From: Lepisosteus oculatus
Lineage: Eukaryota; Chordata; Actinopteri; Semionotiformes; Lepisosteidae
DNA: 64,000 nt
Direction: 5' to 3'
NCBI RefSeq assembly: GCF_040954835.1
Contig: NC_090716.1
Coordinates: 3,645,605 to 3,709,604, forward strand
The translations under genes were made by a program, and so were the position numbers. Each line of letters begins with the position of its first letter. Positions within the stretch are counted from its first letter, which is position 1. The notes below the pieces were generated by a model, which saw only the letters and a program-made list of their open reading frames with translations, ran no database searches and was not told where the DNA came from. Shown here piece by piece: positions 1-10,045 of this stretch.

Positions 1-623
1 AAACTTTTCCGCCGCTCTCTCGGCTCTCCCCCTCCGCCGCCGCCGCCGCCGCCGTCCCCTTCTCCCCCCTCGCCTTCCTCCTCCTCGTCCTCGTCCCCCT
101 CCTCCTCCTCCTCCTCCTCCTCCTCCCTCATCATGTCGTCCTCGGACCCGAGCAGCGCCAGCTCCGAGTGGCGAAAGCCGGCCGCACGCTCGCGTCTCCA
201 CTGCGCCGCGCGCCGCCGCCGCTGCTTGCCTTTGACAGCTGGCGGCGGCGGCTCGTGGGGCTGCTGCTGCTGGGAGGAGGAGGAGGAGGGGCGCGAGGCG
301 GCGCCGCCGCCACTGCTGCCGGCCTGGGAGGAGGAGGCGGTGCGAGACGGATGCGGCTGCTGGTTGTGGTGGTTGTTGTTGTGGTGAAGGTGGTGGTGGT
401 GGTGGCTCACGGATCCCCCTCCTCCCCCTCCTCCTCCTCCTCCTCCTCCCGAGGCGGCTTCAGCAGCGGCGGCGGCGGCGGCGGCGGCCGCGGCGGCGCG
501 CGTGTGCGCCTGCCTCTCCCTCTCGCGCTCCCGCTCGCGCTCCCGGGCGCGCGCCTGGGCGTATCCGTACGGCAGGTGGCTGTTGCACCCGCCGCTTTCC
601 GCGCTCACCATGGCAACCTCCAT
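1..623 (-). CDS. KCNA4: Voltage-gated potassium channel Kv1.4, N-terminal part (partial)
   Basis: The minus strand is open from an ATG at 623-621 to the window edge (207 complete codons, no stop). The first residues read [20 protein letters not shown], which closely match the N-terminal inactivation ball of vertebrate Kv1.4, including the redox-sensitive Cys13; an Arg/Glu-rich stretch follows. Next come low-complexity runs: 12 alanines, 12 glycines, a His/Asn-rich block, a Ser/Gln block, then a long Glu/Asp-rich stretch near positions 60-130. Kv1.4 also has Ala, Gly, His and acidic runs here, but they are longer in this sequence. Tetramerisation and channel domains lie outside the window. Family knowledge: A-type K+ channel of neurons and heart, coding region in a single exon. 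The gene lies next to FSHB as in tetrapods. Confidence 0.93.
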   Translation of the reverse strand, partial: MEVAMVSAESGGCNSHLPYGYAQARARERERERERERQAHTRAAAAAAAAAAAAEAASGGGGGGGGGGGGSVSHHHHHLHHNNNHHNQQPHPSRTASSSQAGSSGGGAASRPSSSSSQQQQPHEPPPPAVKGKQRRRRAAQWRRERAAGFRHSELALLGSEDDMMREEEEEEEEEGDEDEEEEGEGGEGDGGGGGGGGGEPRERRKS

Positions 624-771
624 GTTGGCGGGGCGAGCGGCGTGCCGGTGTTTTTATTTTTTGAGGGGGTTGAGTCCGGGGGGGAGGTGTGTGTGTGTGT
701 GTCCCGGTTTCAGTTTTCTCCGAGGTCAGAACACAAGAACAACAACAAAAACAAGGGCCCGCAGCTTTGAC
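624..771 (-). other. KCNA4: KCNA4 5' UTR part of the coding exon (inferred acceptor at 771)
   Basis: Directly upstream of the KCNA4 ATG on the minus strand. A good 3' splice site (pyrimidine tract then TTCAG) ends at 772, so the coding exon probably begins at 771. The segment includes a short CA repeat. The boundary is inferred and not supported by transcript data. Confidence 0.4.
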
Positions 772-2449
772 CTGAAGTGAAAGTGGCGGTAGAGGGAGGG
801 GGCGGCTCAGTACATTGTCAGACCCTCGCACCTGTTCGTCCGCGCCTCCAGCACGACTCGGGCCCTAGTTCCTCTTGCCTGACATGTCCGTTGTTGGAGA
901 CCACGGGTGCCGGCCAAGCAACATCCTAGTCCCGAACTCCTTCCGCGAAACTGGGGGGAAGGGTGCGGGTCGGGTCGGGCCCCAGGGGTCCGCTCGGGAG
1001 ACGGTGCGTTAGGAAAGGAGGGGTGAATGACTATTATTGTTTTTCTTATCTCTTCAGTCGCGCCATCCTCACCTCGCACGGTGGAAACACTTTTGCAGTG
1101 CCCACGACGGAGGGGTCACAAAACGATCTGCCCGCCCCCCGCCCTAAGCTGTGGCTGTTTGCACCTGTCCGGCGGTGTGTCCGGCGCCGAGGATGGCGAA
1201 GATGCTCCCAGACGACAGATTCCGCCGGCTTCCCATCTCGGGAGGACTGTCGCTTTTCCACTTGTCACGCTCGTCACAAACTCTCCTGATATCCAGATGT
1301 GCGCAATTAAAGCCGCCTTTTGACCCCCGCCCCCCCCACCCTTGATCTTTGTGTTGTTGTTGGTGGTGGTGGTGGTGGTCTTGATTTTTTTTTCTCTGGG
1401 GGGGGGGTGGGTGGGAGGTTATGTTATTTCTGCAGACGTGAAGCGCAATGCAATCAGCCGTCCGTCCTCCTCGCACGTCTTCGACTTGATGATGATGATT
1501 ACAACGGCTGAGGAAACACCAACAAAAAAAAGCGAAACGAGAAAATCTTGATTCATCCGATCGTCGTGTTCCTCCACGACCTTAGAGAGCCAACGCACAC
1601 AGTTCCTAAATCCTAAACCTGCCTGCACCTTAAAGGCAGGTGAATCTATACCCGTTTTTCCCCTCCCTCGGGCACTATATTATCATTTCGCTTGCACTAC
1701 CTTAAACAAAACAGCCCCTGCAACAGGAGTCTCACTGCGTGATGGATGCTTGCAATACAGTCTAGCCCAGTTCAGTCTTTCTCTAAATACAGGTAGACGA
1801 AAACCCTACGTGCACATAATACAACACAATCCCCCTCTGTCCCCAAACACCCCAGTACGATTCAGACCTGTACTTACGTTTTGAAAATTAAATCAGGCGC
1901 AGATCCTATTCCTCTCTCTCCGCCCGATGTGATCTTCAATAGTTGGGATAGTTGTTTTTTTTTTTTATGATGCCCTGATATTCAGGTCCTCACATCCCTC
2001 TTTCCTCCAGCCAGGAAACGGAATATGGAAGAGAAATGAGCTGGAGACGAATTCACCTTCCCAGCTGCAGGTTTGGCGCGCCCGGGAGATCACGGTGCTT
2101 TTTTTTCCCCGGCAGTTTGACGCGTCTCCCCACAGTAGGCAGCGCACGGCAAGTGATGTTAAAGTCAGCAGTCAAAATGAAAACAGTGTCTGAGCCCCCC
2201 CTCTCCTCTCCTCCCGTATGCTCACGGTGTTGCAAAAAAAAGGGGAAAAGATAACACAATAGATCCCTGCGTAACGCGTGTCGGGAGACGGCTGTGACTG
2301 TAGCGAGGTGTGAGCAGCCGTAGTTCGCTCAGCGCGCTGTGGAAATCGCAGCTGTTCCCGTGGCCGTGCAACAGTATCAATCACTACTTTGTCAACACCT
2401 CTCAATGACAAAAAATACACATTTCCTCCCGGCTTCGCCTTACCCGGCA

Positions 2450-2497
2450 ACACACACACACACACGGTGTATATATATATACACACACACATATACA
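2450..2497. repeat. CA/TA microsatellite
   Basis: Alternating runs of CA, TA and CA dinucleotides lie inside the inferred KCNA4 intron. Confidence 0.85.
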
Positions 2498-2640
2498 GGT
2501 GTTAAGAATTTAAAAGCTAGACGTTCAGCCTGTGCGGATCCGCACATCTCTATATCTAAAAAAAACCACAAAACAAAACGGGCGACGACGATAATTAAAG
2601 TTCATCGGTCGCGTCGATTAAAATAACATTAGCCGCCTGT

Positions 2641-2960
2641 GACACGCGCCTACCCCCCCCCCTCCCCAAGTCATTCGGCGGCCCCTGTCGCCCCCGTCGC
2701 GTGCGCGCGTGCCGCGCAGAGGAGCAGCGGGTCCCGCCGCGCGGGGTGCCTCTCCCTCGCGCAGCCCGGGCTGCGATCCTCCCTCAGCGGCCGGAGCGAG
2801 GCACTGCAGCCGCCGCGCGCTCGGGAACTTTTTCTCTTACCGGCCGCGCGACGGTCGTGCGGACTGGACACACGGCAGCTCGGGGAGCAGATTGAATACA
2901 TTCGTGTCGGAACCTGTTACTGCTGGTTTATTTATGCACCGAACTCTGGTGTGTGCTTAA
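2641..2960 (-). promoter_or_regulatory. KCNA4: CpG-rich block with probable KCNA4 noncoding first exon
   Basis: The block at about 2641-2880 is very GC- and CpG-rich. On the minus strand a consensus donor (GGCCG then GTAAGAGA) cuts at 2841/2840, so a noncoding exon ending at 2841 is plausible. It would pair with the acceptor at 771/772 across a 2.07 kb intron. Family knowledge: KCNA4 has an intronless coding region preceded by noncoding 5' sequence. The transcription start is not resolved. The intron (772-2840) holds GT-rich and poly-T/poly-G tracts and the dinucleotide repeat at 2450-2497; I see no gene in it. Confidence 0.4.
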
Positions 2961-2999
2961 ACGTGTTTATGATGATAATATCCCCCATGAAGTAATCTA

Positions 3000-5180
3000 G
3001 TCATGTGACGTTTTGCGCCTATAGTCTACTGTATATTCCCGGTTAGTACCGACAGAAACTGTTTTGTTTAGATTCCAGTGCTAACTTATAGCTAATGACC
3101 AATTCAACGTTTCGTTTGCATATGAGTGTAGCATGAAGCGTGTATAGGAACCGAGTGATATCGAAGTTGGAAAAACAACACGGTGGCAAAGAAATACTAT
3201 TCCTGGCGGAGAAGCCGAACTCCTGTATCCCAGGCGTCTCGAAGGAGCATCTTCGGCGCCCTTGGGTGACGCGTTGGAGTATGTCCGTGTGGTACTGTAC
3301 ATATAAGCGTGCCTCATCAGGGGGCTATAGTTGGATCCTTGTGATATTTATATGAACACGAACAGCAGGAACGCCGACTGTGTCCGTGGCGAGTATTTGG
3401 GCTGCGTGTACCGCTTTAAAGCAGAGCCCCAGCGTGCAGCGGTGTTTGTGCAAACAGCGCCCGCATGAACGCGGAGTTAAACTTGTGGCTGAGTCACTGA
3501 ACTGAGCGGCACCAGCGCGCTGTACTCGCTGTAGTACATGCGCAGTGGTGACCTCTGGGCTCTGTAGAACAAGCAGTGTCTCTTGACGTGCAATAACGCC
3601 GCCGAGCCGCAGGTGAATTCTAATACAGCAGACGCTTTAAAACTAACGGCTTTGCTGAAGCGGTACTGTAACTTACAGTGTAAGCAATTACATTCGTGTT
3701 ATGCATATAGTTTGAGCCCGCTCCAGCCCGCCCTGGACTATAAGGAGATAGCTCTGCGGTCGTATTGTCCCATTTAAAGCCACGCCTTTCTGTCGTGTAA
3801 TCATCATTTTTGAGATGTCTCGGTGTTCACCAGCTGTCACTGGTGATATCGCTTATGCAGGCGACTGCACCTGCAAAATATGTTGATTGCTCATTTAGTC
3901 TATAGCTATGTTGATTAGCTATGGACTGATTCTACTCAGGCAAGCGAAGACCCCGCCATCACGTGTCAACAAGAAATGTACTCTTGCAGTAACTCCATCG
4001 TGCCACAAGAGGTCGCCCTACTCACACCAACCGTCCTCTTTTTTTTTAACTCATCCACAGGCGACAATCCAGTATCAATTAAACCTCCCTAATGCCATCA
4101 GGCAAACAAGCAAAAGAGCTCCTCTCATTTTATTAAAGGTCATTTGTTGAATATGTGCCCTCCTTTTTAATTACATGTAGTTACGCATTCTGTTAAGTAG
4201 CTGGGTGGTATGCCTTATTAAATTTTAATGAGAGTTGTTATTTACTTTTGTCTCTCCGGATGAATTTGCATTGAGAAAAAGCCATCAATGGTTTGTGCAA
4301 AGAGCTCTGAAACACTAATGCGCATGATCACTGCACTGTGAATGCATCGCTCTGGGCGAGAAAAATAGTAACAGAATAGGAACGGGATGTGAAAGCTGCC
4401 AGTTCCTGTTAACTTCTTGTTTAGCGATTTCGATCTTGCCTTACTTTTTCAACATTGCAAAGACGTTCTTTATAATAATATTCGGTTAGGGGAGAAAAAT
4501 ACCGTTAACCCTTGTTCAGAGGATGTAAACCTGAACATTCTCGATATTATCAGTTTTTGGGGGGAATTCTAAACTGCAGTTTAAAAATAAATGCTTGCAG
4601 GCCCAACATCATCTGGACGCCGGAGGATTGCATGAATGTATCGCTGAACAATACCTTCTTCCGGCTTTTTTGTCCAGCTGCCGGTACCGAAGCGGTGTCG
4701 AGGTCTAAGTCACAAAGTCATTCTGATCGCACTCCGCCCATCTGCTGACTGTCAGGGACAGTTCTTTCTGGACCCTATGCAGACGACACTATCTGGGGTG
4801 GAGTGAGAAAACATGAGGAAAAAGGCATGCAGGAGACAGGGATGAGAACAGGGGGGGGTGTCCTTGGAGTGCTGGTGGTCGGGGGAGGTGTGGCCCAGGC
4901 AAACGATCCAGGGACGAGTCCGAGGCCAGGTGATCCATCCGAGACAAAAGATTCAAACCCAGAACCGGGTCAGGACCGGCAGGGGGAACGGGAACGGGAA
5001 TAGAAACGTAAAGCCAGGCGCATGCAGGAAACCGGGCTCGCATGATGCGGAAACCAGTGCAGAGCCCTGATTAGCGTCAGCGTCTGGCTTTTAAGGGGGA
5101 ACTGAAAAGGGGGCTGGAACAAGGCATAGGTGCGGGGAATGAGGCAAACGAGGAAGGGCTGGAGCGCCCTTAAGAGGAGG
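3000..5180. other. Intergenic stretch without a recognised gene
   Basis: This stretch lies between the inferred KCNA4 promoter and the first SINE. Base composition is mixed and only short open frames appear on either strand; none resembles a known protein. It could hold regulatory sequence of KCNA4, but I see nothing specific. Confidence 0.5.
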
Positions 5181-5191
5181 GGTTTGCGATC

Positions 5192-5478
5192 ATGACACTA
5201 ACTGCAGCTTCCAGTTCAGGGTTGCAGGGGAAGCCAGAGTCTATCCCAGCAAGCCCCCGGCACAAGGCGGGGTGCACCCCGGCCAATCACAAACCTACAT
5301 GCTCATACCAGGGCCATTTTCCCAGAAGCCAATTCACTGTGTCTTTGGCCTATGGGAGGAAAAACACAGGGACAACATGCAGACGCCAAGCAAACATCAT
5401 CCCAGGTCTGGAATTGAACCCAGGACTCTAGCACTGGCAGGTAGCAAGGCCAACCACTGCACTACCATGTCTCCCACA
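5192..5478 (-). mobile_element. Common fish SINE-like repeat, reverse orientation
   Basis: Read on the minus strand, it has the phrase order of a very common fish interspersed repeat: a tRNA-like head with GGGTTCAATTCC, then the GGAGTTTGCATG-like 'TGCATGTTGTCCCTGTG' segment, and the tail 'GCTTGCTGGGATAG'. Related copies or fragments are at 26180-26490, 27960-28190, 37484-37660 and 63490-63590. Confidence 0.6.
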
Positions 5479-6075
5479 AGCAACAGTTTGATTTAAATGA
5501 GGGATTCTCTCGTTGCCTGATCGGATGTTTGCCAGTTCAAGTTTCAAAATTAAGAGCCTTCCAGCATTAAATCTTCAAAGGCACAGCCAGCCCCAGTCAA
5601 CCCAGTGGACTTCTCCAACCTCAACAATGAAACTGTCAGGGATCCGGCAGGTAGTTGTCCGAGCATCCTGTGCGTAGCCGGGAATTCTGCGGGATGCAGC
5701 GGCAAACAATCCAAAATCGTAATCCAGAGGGCAAGGTCGACAGGAGAAGCTGGAGATCCATTAACCAGAAAGTGCTGGGGCAAACGGAGAAGACAACCCA
5801 AAAGGCGAAATACAAGAGACGAGATCGAAAGGGAAAAGTTAAGTAAAACAAAACTAGAAATCCAACAAGAAAATAACACGCACTAGAAATCTCTAGAAGA
5901 GGCTTTTCAATAGTGAGCAAGGTTTGGCGCGTGAGCCAAATTAAAATAGTGACAGGGGAGGGACGTGGTGTGATAACTGGTCCAGGAGTGAGAATCTGTG
6001 GAATCTGGTGCCTGTGAGAATGGGATGGGTTCAGTCAGGAATAAGAGCATGAAGCAGTGGGTTTGGGAATGTAAT

Positions 6076-6270
6076 GGCATTTGCGAGGGCGATTGTGGGA
6101 CGTGACAGAAACATGGACCAGAGGACACACATGGAAACCACATGGGAGCGCCTTAAAACCAGAGAGAGCACCGGGCACTTTCCACAAAGGGTTGGGGGAG
6201 TCTGGAACAAGCTGCAGGGTCCCGTTAAAGTCGAGAACCTGACAGCTCTCAAGAGAGAGCCAGACTGAGT
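6076..6270 (+). mobile_element. 3' fragment of a CR1-like LINE ORF2
   Basis: The plus-strand frame reads GHFPQRVGGVWNKLQGPVK, which resembles the motif near the C-terminus of the ORF2 protein of CR1/L2-type LINEs (FFxxRVVxxWN). The same motif recurs on the minus strand at 22460-22680 and near 26080. No reverse transcriptase domain remains here. The flanks 5500-6070 and 6280-7130 show no gene. Confidence 0.5.
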
Positions 6271-7132
6271 CTTCAAATCAATCACCTGCTGTGAAAACAA
6301 ATGAGCAAGAAAAAGGTCAAAAAGCTTCCCGTTGTTTGCAACCTTTCTGAAATCTGTCTCTGACACAATGCAGAATACAGCACACCGCACTGGGGTTGTG
6401 CATTGACATCAACTCAGTAGTGGTCAAGGTAAATATTTTCAACGTTAAGGTACACAGTTAAGTAAAAAGTACTTGCTTCATCTTTGGAGCTACGTTCTAG
6501 TTCTAAAAGCCTCCTTCTTGGATCTCCTGCAGCAGAGCAGCCCTGCAGGCAGTTTCTGTGATGCCTTTGAACTCACAGCCTTGTTCAATCTTTTACCTAT
6601 GGGCCTGGGATCTTTCACAAATGTAACACCCCTAGTGATCCTAATTGTTTTTACTGTACGCTTTGCCTGGTTTCATGCTCTCCAAACTGACCGTCACCAT
6701 TTCTGCAGTCTGCTACTTGCCCTGCGTTTTAGATTATTTTTAGTATCTTGTTCATTGTAAATAAAACGTAGAATTAAAATGCTGAAACTGTTAATATTCT
6801 AATGCTCTGCCCCTTAAACTCAGCTGCAAAGACAAATGATCTTATCTGTCATCTGCCAAGTTACAAACGCAAGACTGCTTTGAGCTTGTGTGGGAGTGGA
6901 ATCACCCAGCTCTGGGAAACACGGTAAATACAACCTTGGGCATCTGTTTTTTGTCCTAGCCCTGATTCCTGCTGCTGTGGATTTTATGACCTGGTGGGTT
7001 TTTACCGAAACTGTTTTGACTGGCGGATTAACAGACCCCACTCTCTGAAAACTGGACTCTGTCCATCAGTTAACACAAATCATATTTCACCCTTTTAAAT
7101 CTCCCCGGGTTACACACTCATCAGCCATAGGG

Positions 7133-7140
7133 TATATAAG
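7133..7140 (+). promoter_or_regulatory. FSHB: FSHB TATA box
   Basis: TATATAAG lies about 30 bp upstream of the inferred start of the noncoding first exon. FSHB genes are known to have a TATA-containing proximal promoter. Confidence 0.65.
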
Positions 7141-7162
7141 AAAGAGTTGAAGGAAGAGGTGT

Positions 7163-7197
7163 CCACTGTTTCTAAGGAGAGACTGGGAATCCTGCAG
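7163..7197 (+). other. FSHB: FSHB noncoding exon 1
   Basis: The stretch ends in CTGCAG followed by a strong donor GTAAGAG at 7198. It begins about one turn-length below the TATA box. A short untranslated first exon is characteristic of FSHB. The 5' end is estimated from TATA spacing only. Confidence 0.6.
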
Positions 7198-7450
7198 GTA
7201 AGAGAATTTCCATTTCCACCTTCGTGCAGTTCTTAATCTGATTTGAATTATGTCATCTTCATTTCTCTCCTCCTTCATTCCTCTCTTCCTCTTCCTTTTG
7301 TTCTTTTCATGATTCTAATTTCCATTTGCCAACAAAAACGATCATTCTTAACTATGGGGACAAACACAACCACTTGAGACAAATCTGACTTTCCTTTTTA
7401 AAGTCTTGAACTGTCATTAAAGGTTCCCATCAACTACTGTAGTGTGCGTC

Positions 7451-7680
7451 ACTCTGATCAATACTGTACTCTGCTCAATGACTTCCCTTCTTCACTGTAA
7501 TCAATGATCAATAGTCTACTCTGCTCAATGGCTTTCCTTATTCACTGTAATCAATGATCAATACTGTTCTCTGCTCAATGGCTTTCCTTCTTCACTGTAA
7601 TCAATGATCAATACTGTACTCTGCTCAATGGCTTTCCTTCTTCACTGTAATCAGGGATCAATACTCCACTGTGCTCAAGG
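7451..7680 (+). repeat. 50-bp tandem repeat, about four and a half copies
   Basis: The unit contains ATCAATACTGTACTCTGCTC and ends in TTCACTGTAA; a complete unit spans 7501-7550. Copies are close to identical. The array lies in FSHB intron 1, about 300 bp upstream of exon 2. Confidence 0.9.
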
Positions 7681-7988
7681 AATTGAGTAAATCTGGAGCA
7701 AAGGCATATCCTGATCTACACCTGTGTCAGGTCCTTGTATAATCAATGCATTTGATTCTAATGTACTCTAACAGCACTTGGTCTGCCTGAGCAGGTTATT
7801 GTAGGTTGAATCAGGGTGTCCAGCCTCCGTCAGGTGGTTTATACCGAAATGTTCCAATGTCACCTGCCTGCCCTGTTCCTGAAGATCTGTATGCTCCTCC
7901 ATGCATTTCCCACACTTCTTCCTCATGGCCCCATGGACGTTTTGCAGAGCCGTGTCCTGTCTTGTGCTCCCTCCCAGCTGGCTCAAGC

Positions 7989-9904
7989 ATGTCTCCCATG
8001 GCCCTGTGTCTGGCAATGCTGTGCTGGGCGGCCCTGCGCTGTCGAGCCGACTGCGGCCTGGCCAACATCTCCATTCCTGTGGAGAACGAGGAGTGCAGCC
8101 GCTGCATCACCGTCAACACCACCTCCTGCGCCGGCTCCTGTCCCACTCAGGTAGGTGACAGCTGAGTCTCCCACTCGGGAACCCGTCAGCTGAGTCTCCC
8201 ACTCGGGAACCCGTCAGCTGAGTCTCCCACTCGGGAACCCGTCAGCTGAGTCTCCCACTCGGGAACATGACAGCTGAGTCTCCCACTCGGGAACCCGTCA
8301 GCTGAGTCTCCCACTCGGGAACCCGTCAGCTGAGTCTCCCACTCGGGAACCCGTCAGCTGAGTCTCCCACTCGGGAACATGTCAGCTGAGTCTCCCACTC
8401 GGGAACCCGTCAGCTGAGTCTCCCACTCGGGAACATGACAGCTGAGTCTCCCACTCGGGAACATGAGAGCTGAATCTCCCACTCGGGAACCCGTCAGCTG
8501 AGTCTCCCACTCGGGAACCTGTCAGCTGAGTCTCCCACTCGGGAACCCGTCAGCTGAGTCTCCCACTCGGGAATCTGTCAGCTGAGTCTCCCACTCGGGA
8601 ACCCGTCAGCTGAGTCTCCCACTCGGGAATCTGTCAGCTGAGTCTCCCACTCGGGAACCCGTCAGCTGAGTCTCCCACTCGGGAACATGACAGCTGAGTC
8701 TCCCACTCGGGAACTTGTCAGCTGAGTGTCCCACTCAGGAACATGACAGTTGAGTCTCCCACTCAGGAACTTGTCAGCTGAGTGCCCCACTCAGAAACGT
8801 GACAGCTGAGTCTCCCACTCAGGAACCTGACAGCTGAGTGTCCCACTCAGAAACGTGACAGCTGAGTCTCCCACTCAGGAACCTGACAGCTGAGTGTCCC
8901 ACTCAGGAACATGACAGCTGAGTCTCCCACTCAGGAACGTGACAGCTGAGTCTCCCACTCAGGTAGGTGACTCCAAATTTGCAGAGCCAACTGTAAGACT
9001 GTTTGACACCTAAAAGAAGTAAAAACTGCAGCCAAACCAGCTAAAGCCAGATTACTGCCTTCACTCCCTAGATGTGAAGAGGTTGCCGTTTTATCTGTTG
9101 CGTTTCTCAAGTAACTTAATATCTTCAGCCTTTGAGTTAGAAAAAAAAAACTTGCAAGCAAAAAAACGAGGTCCTGACTCTCTGTGGTCATTAAACATCC
9201 CAGGGTGTTTCTCGAAAAGAGTAGGGGTGTTACCCCGGTGTCCTGGCCAAATTTCCCCCTGGCCTTTACCAGTCATGGCCTCCTAATAACCCCCCTCTCT
9301 GAACTGGCTTCATCACTCTGCTCTCCTCCCCACTGAGAGCTGGTGTGTGTGAGAGGACTGGAGCATCATCCAGGAGGGGCTGCACACTGGTGGGGGTGGA
9401 GGGGATCCCCATTACCTGTAAAGAGCTTTGAGTGGAGTGTCCAGAAAAGCTCTATATAAGTGTAAGGTATTATTATTAATTATTATTATTATTATTCAGA
9501 GACCTCAGAAACAAACCTATAAAACTATATAAACGTAAGGAATTAGTAGTATTATTTACCTACAGTGCACCGGGCCCACCCACATGTCCACTGAGAGAGG
9601 GTGGGGTTGTGACTGTGTGAGGAAAGGGGGACCGTCTTGACTCCTGGTTTCAGACGGGGTGACGGATTCTGTGCTTTGTCGACAGGACCCGGTGTACAAG
9701 AGTTTCCTAGCCCTCCACATCCAGCACAGCTGCAACTACAAGGAGTTCACCTACGAGACCATCGCCCTGCCCAGCTGCCCGGGGGGAACAGAGTCCCTGT
9801 TCACCTACCCCGTGGCCGTGAGCTGCGAGTGTGCTCCGTGCAAGTCCGATCTCGCAGACTGCGGCGTGCCCGGCTCAGACTACCTCAGCTGCCAGGTCAA
9901 TTAG
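7989..9904 (+). CDS. FSHB: Follicle-stimulating hormone beta subunit
   Basis: The two coding exons are 7989-8150 and 9686-9904, 126 aa. The intron is phase 0, after Gln54, with donor CAG/gtaggt and acceptor gacag/GACC. Exon 2 probably begins at 7948 after TTTTGCAG. Met at 7989 has A at -3; Met at 7998 is the alternative start. Residues 1-20 form a signal peptide. The mature chain has 12 cysteines in the cystine-knot spacing of glycoprotein hormone beta subunits. It has two N-glycosylation sequons (Asn26, Asn43), which favours FSHB over LHB. Other FSHB features are CNYKEFTYET, FTYPVAVSCEC and CKSDLADC. Role: pairs with the common alpha subunit and is secreted by pituitary gonadotropes to act on the FSH receptor. 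The family's CAGYC motif reads CAGSC here. It lies between KCNA4 and ARL14EP as in tetrapods. Confidence 0.94.
8141..8971 (+). repeat. 28-bp minisatellite spanning the FSHB exon 2 splice donor
   Basis: The first unit (8141-8168) is the end of exon 2 plus the start of intron 2. The last unit at 8953 repeats the same 19 bases, TCCCACTCAGGTAGGTGAC. The offset of 812 bp is exactly 29 units of 28 bp. Internal units replace the donor with CGGGAAC or CAGGAAC variants and so lack a GT donor. Drift is greater towards the 3' end. Confidence 0.95.
9168..9497 (+). mobile_element. 5S-derived SINE, 5'-truncated
   Basis: It begins at GAGGTCCTGACTCTCTGTGG, in the middle of the element, and ends in TATATAAGTGTAAGG followed by an ATT repeat. 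Sequence matches the 3' half of the full-length copy at 52580-53155. It lies in FSHB intron 2. Confidence 0.8.
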
Positions 9905-10020
9905 GCTGCGCGAACCCAGACCGAAGGGGAGCTCATCGGCATTGTTCCACTAACATTGAGGCCATTCAAGCCAAGCACAGCTTGTTGTAAAATATCCACT
10001 GTTCTGGATTGTAATGCAAG

Positions 10021-10031
10021 AATAAAATAAA
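10021..10031 (+). terminator. FSHB: FSHB polyadenylation signal
   Basis: Two overlapping AATAAA hexamers lie 117 bp after the FSHB stop codon. A short 3' UTR is expected for this gene; GT-rich sequence follows near 10060. Confidence 0.75.
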
Positions 10032-10045
10032 ACTTTGAAGATGGC

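Noticed and set aside
168-770. Plus-strand 200-codon frame
   Set aside because: Antisense of the KCNA4 first codons and their triplet repeats.
8141-8971. Regular 28-bp repeats resembling a CRISPR array
   Set aside because: Units are directly contiguous without spacers, in a vertebrate intron; it is a minisatellite.
7989-9904. Luteinising hormone beta as identity of the gonadotropin gene
   Set aside because: Two N-glycosylation sites, the CKSDLADC region, a short C-terminus and location between KCNA4 and ARL14EP all favour FSHB.
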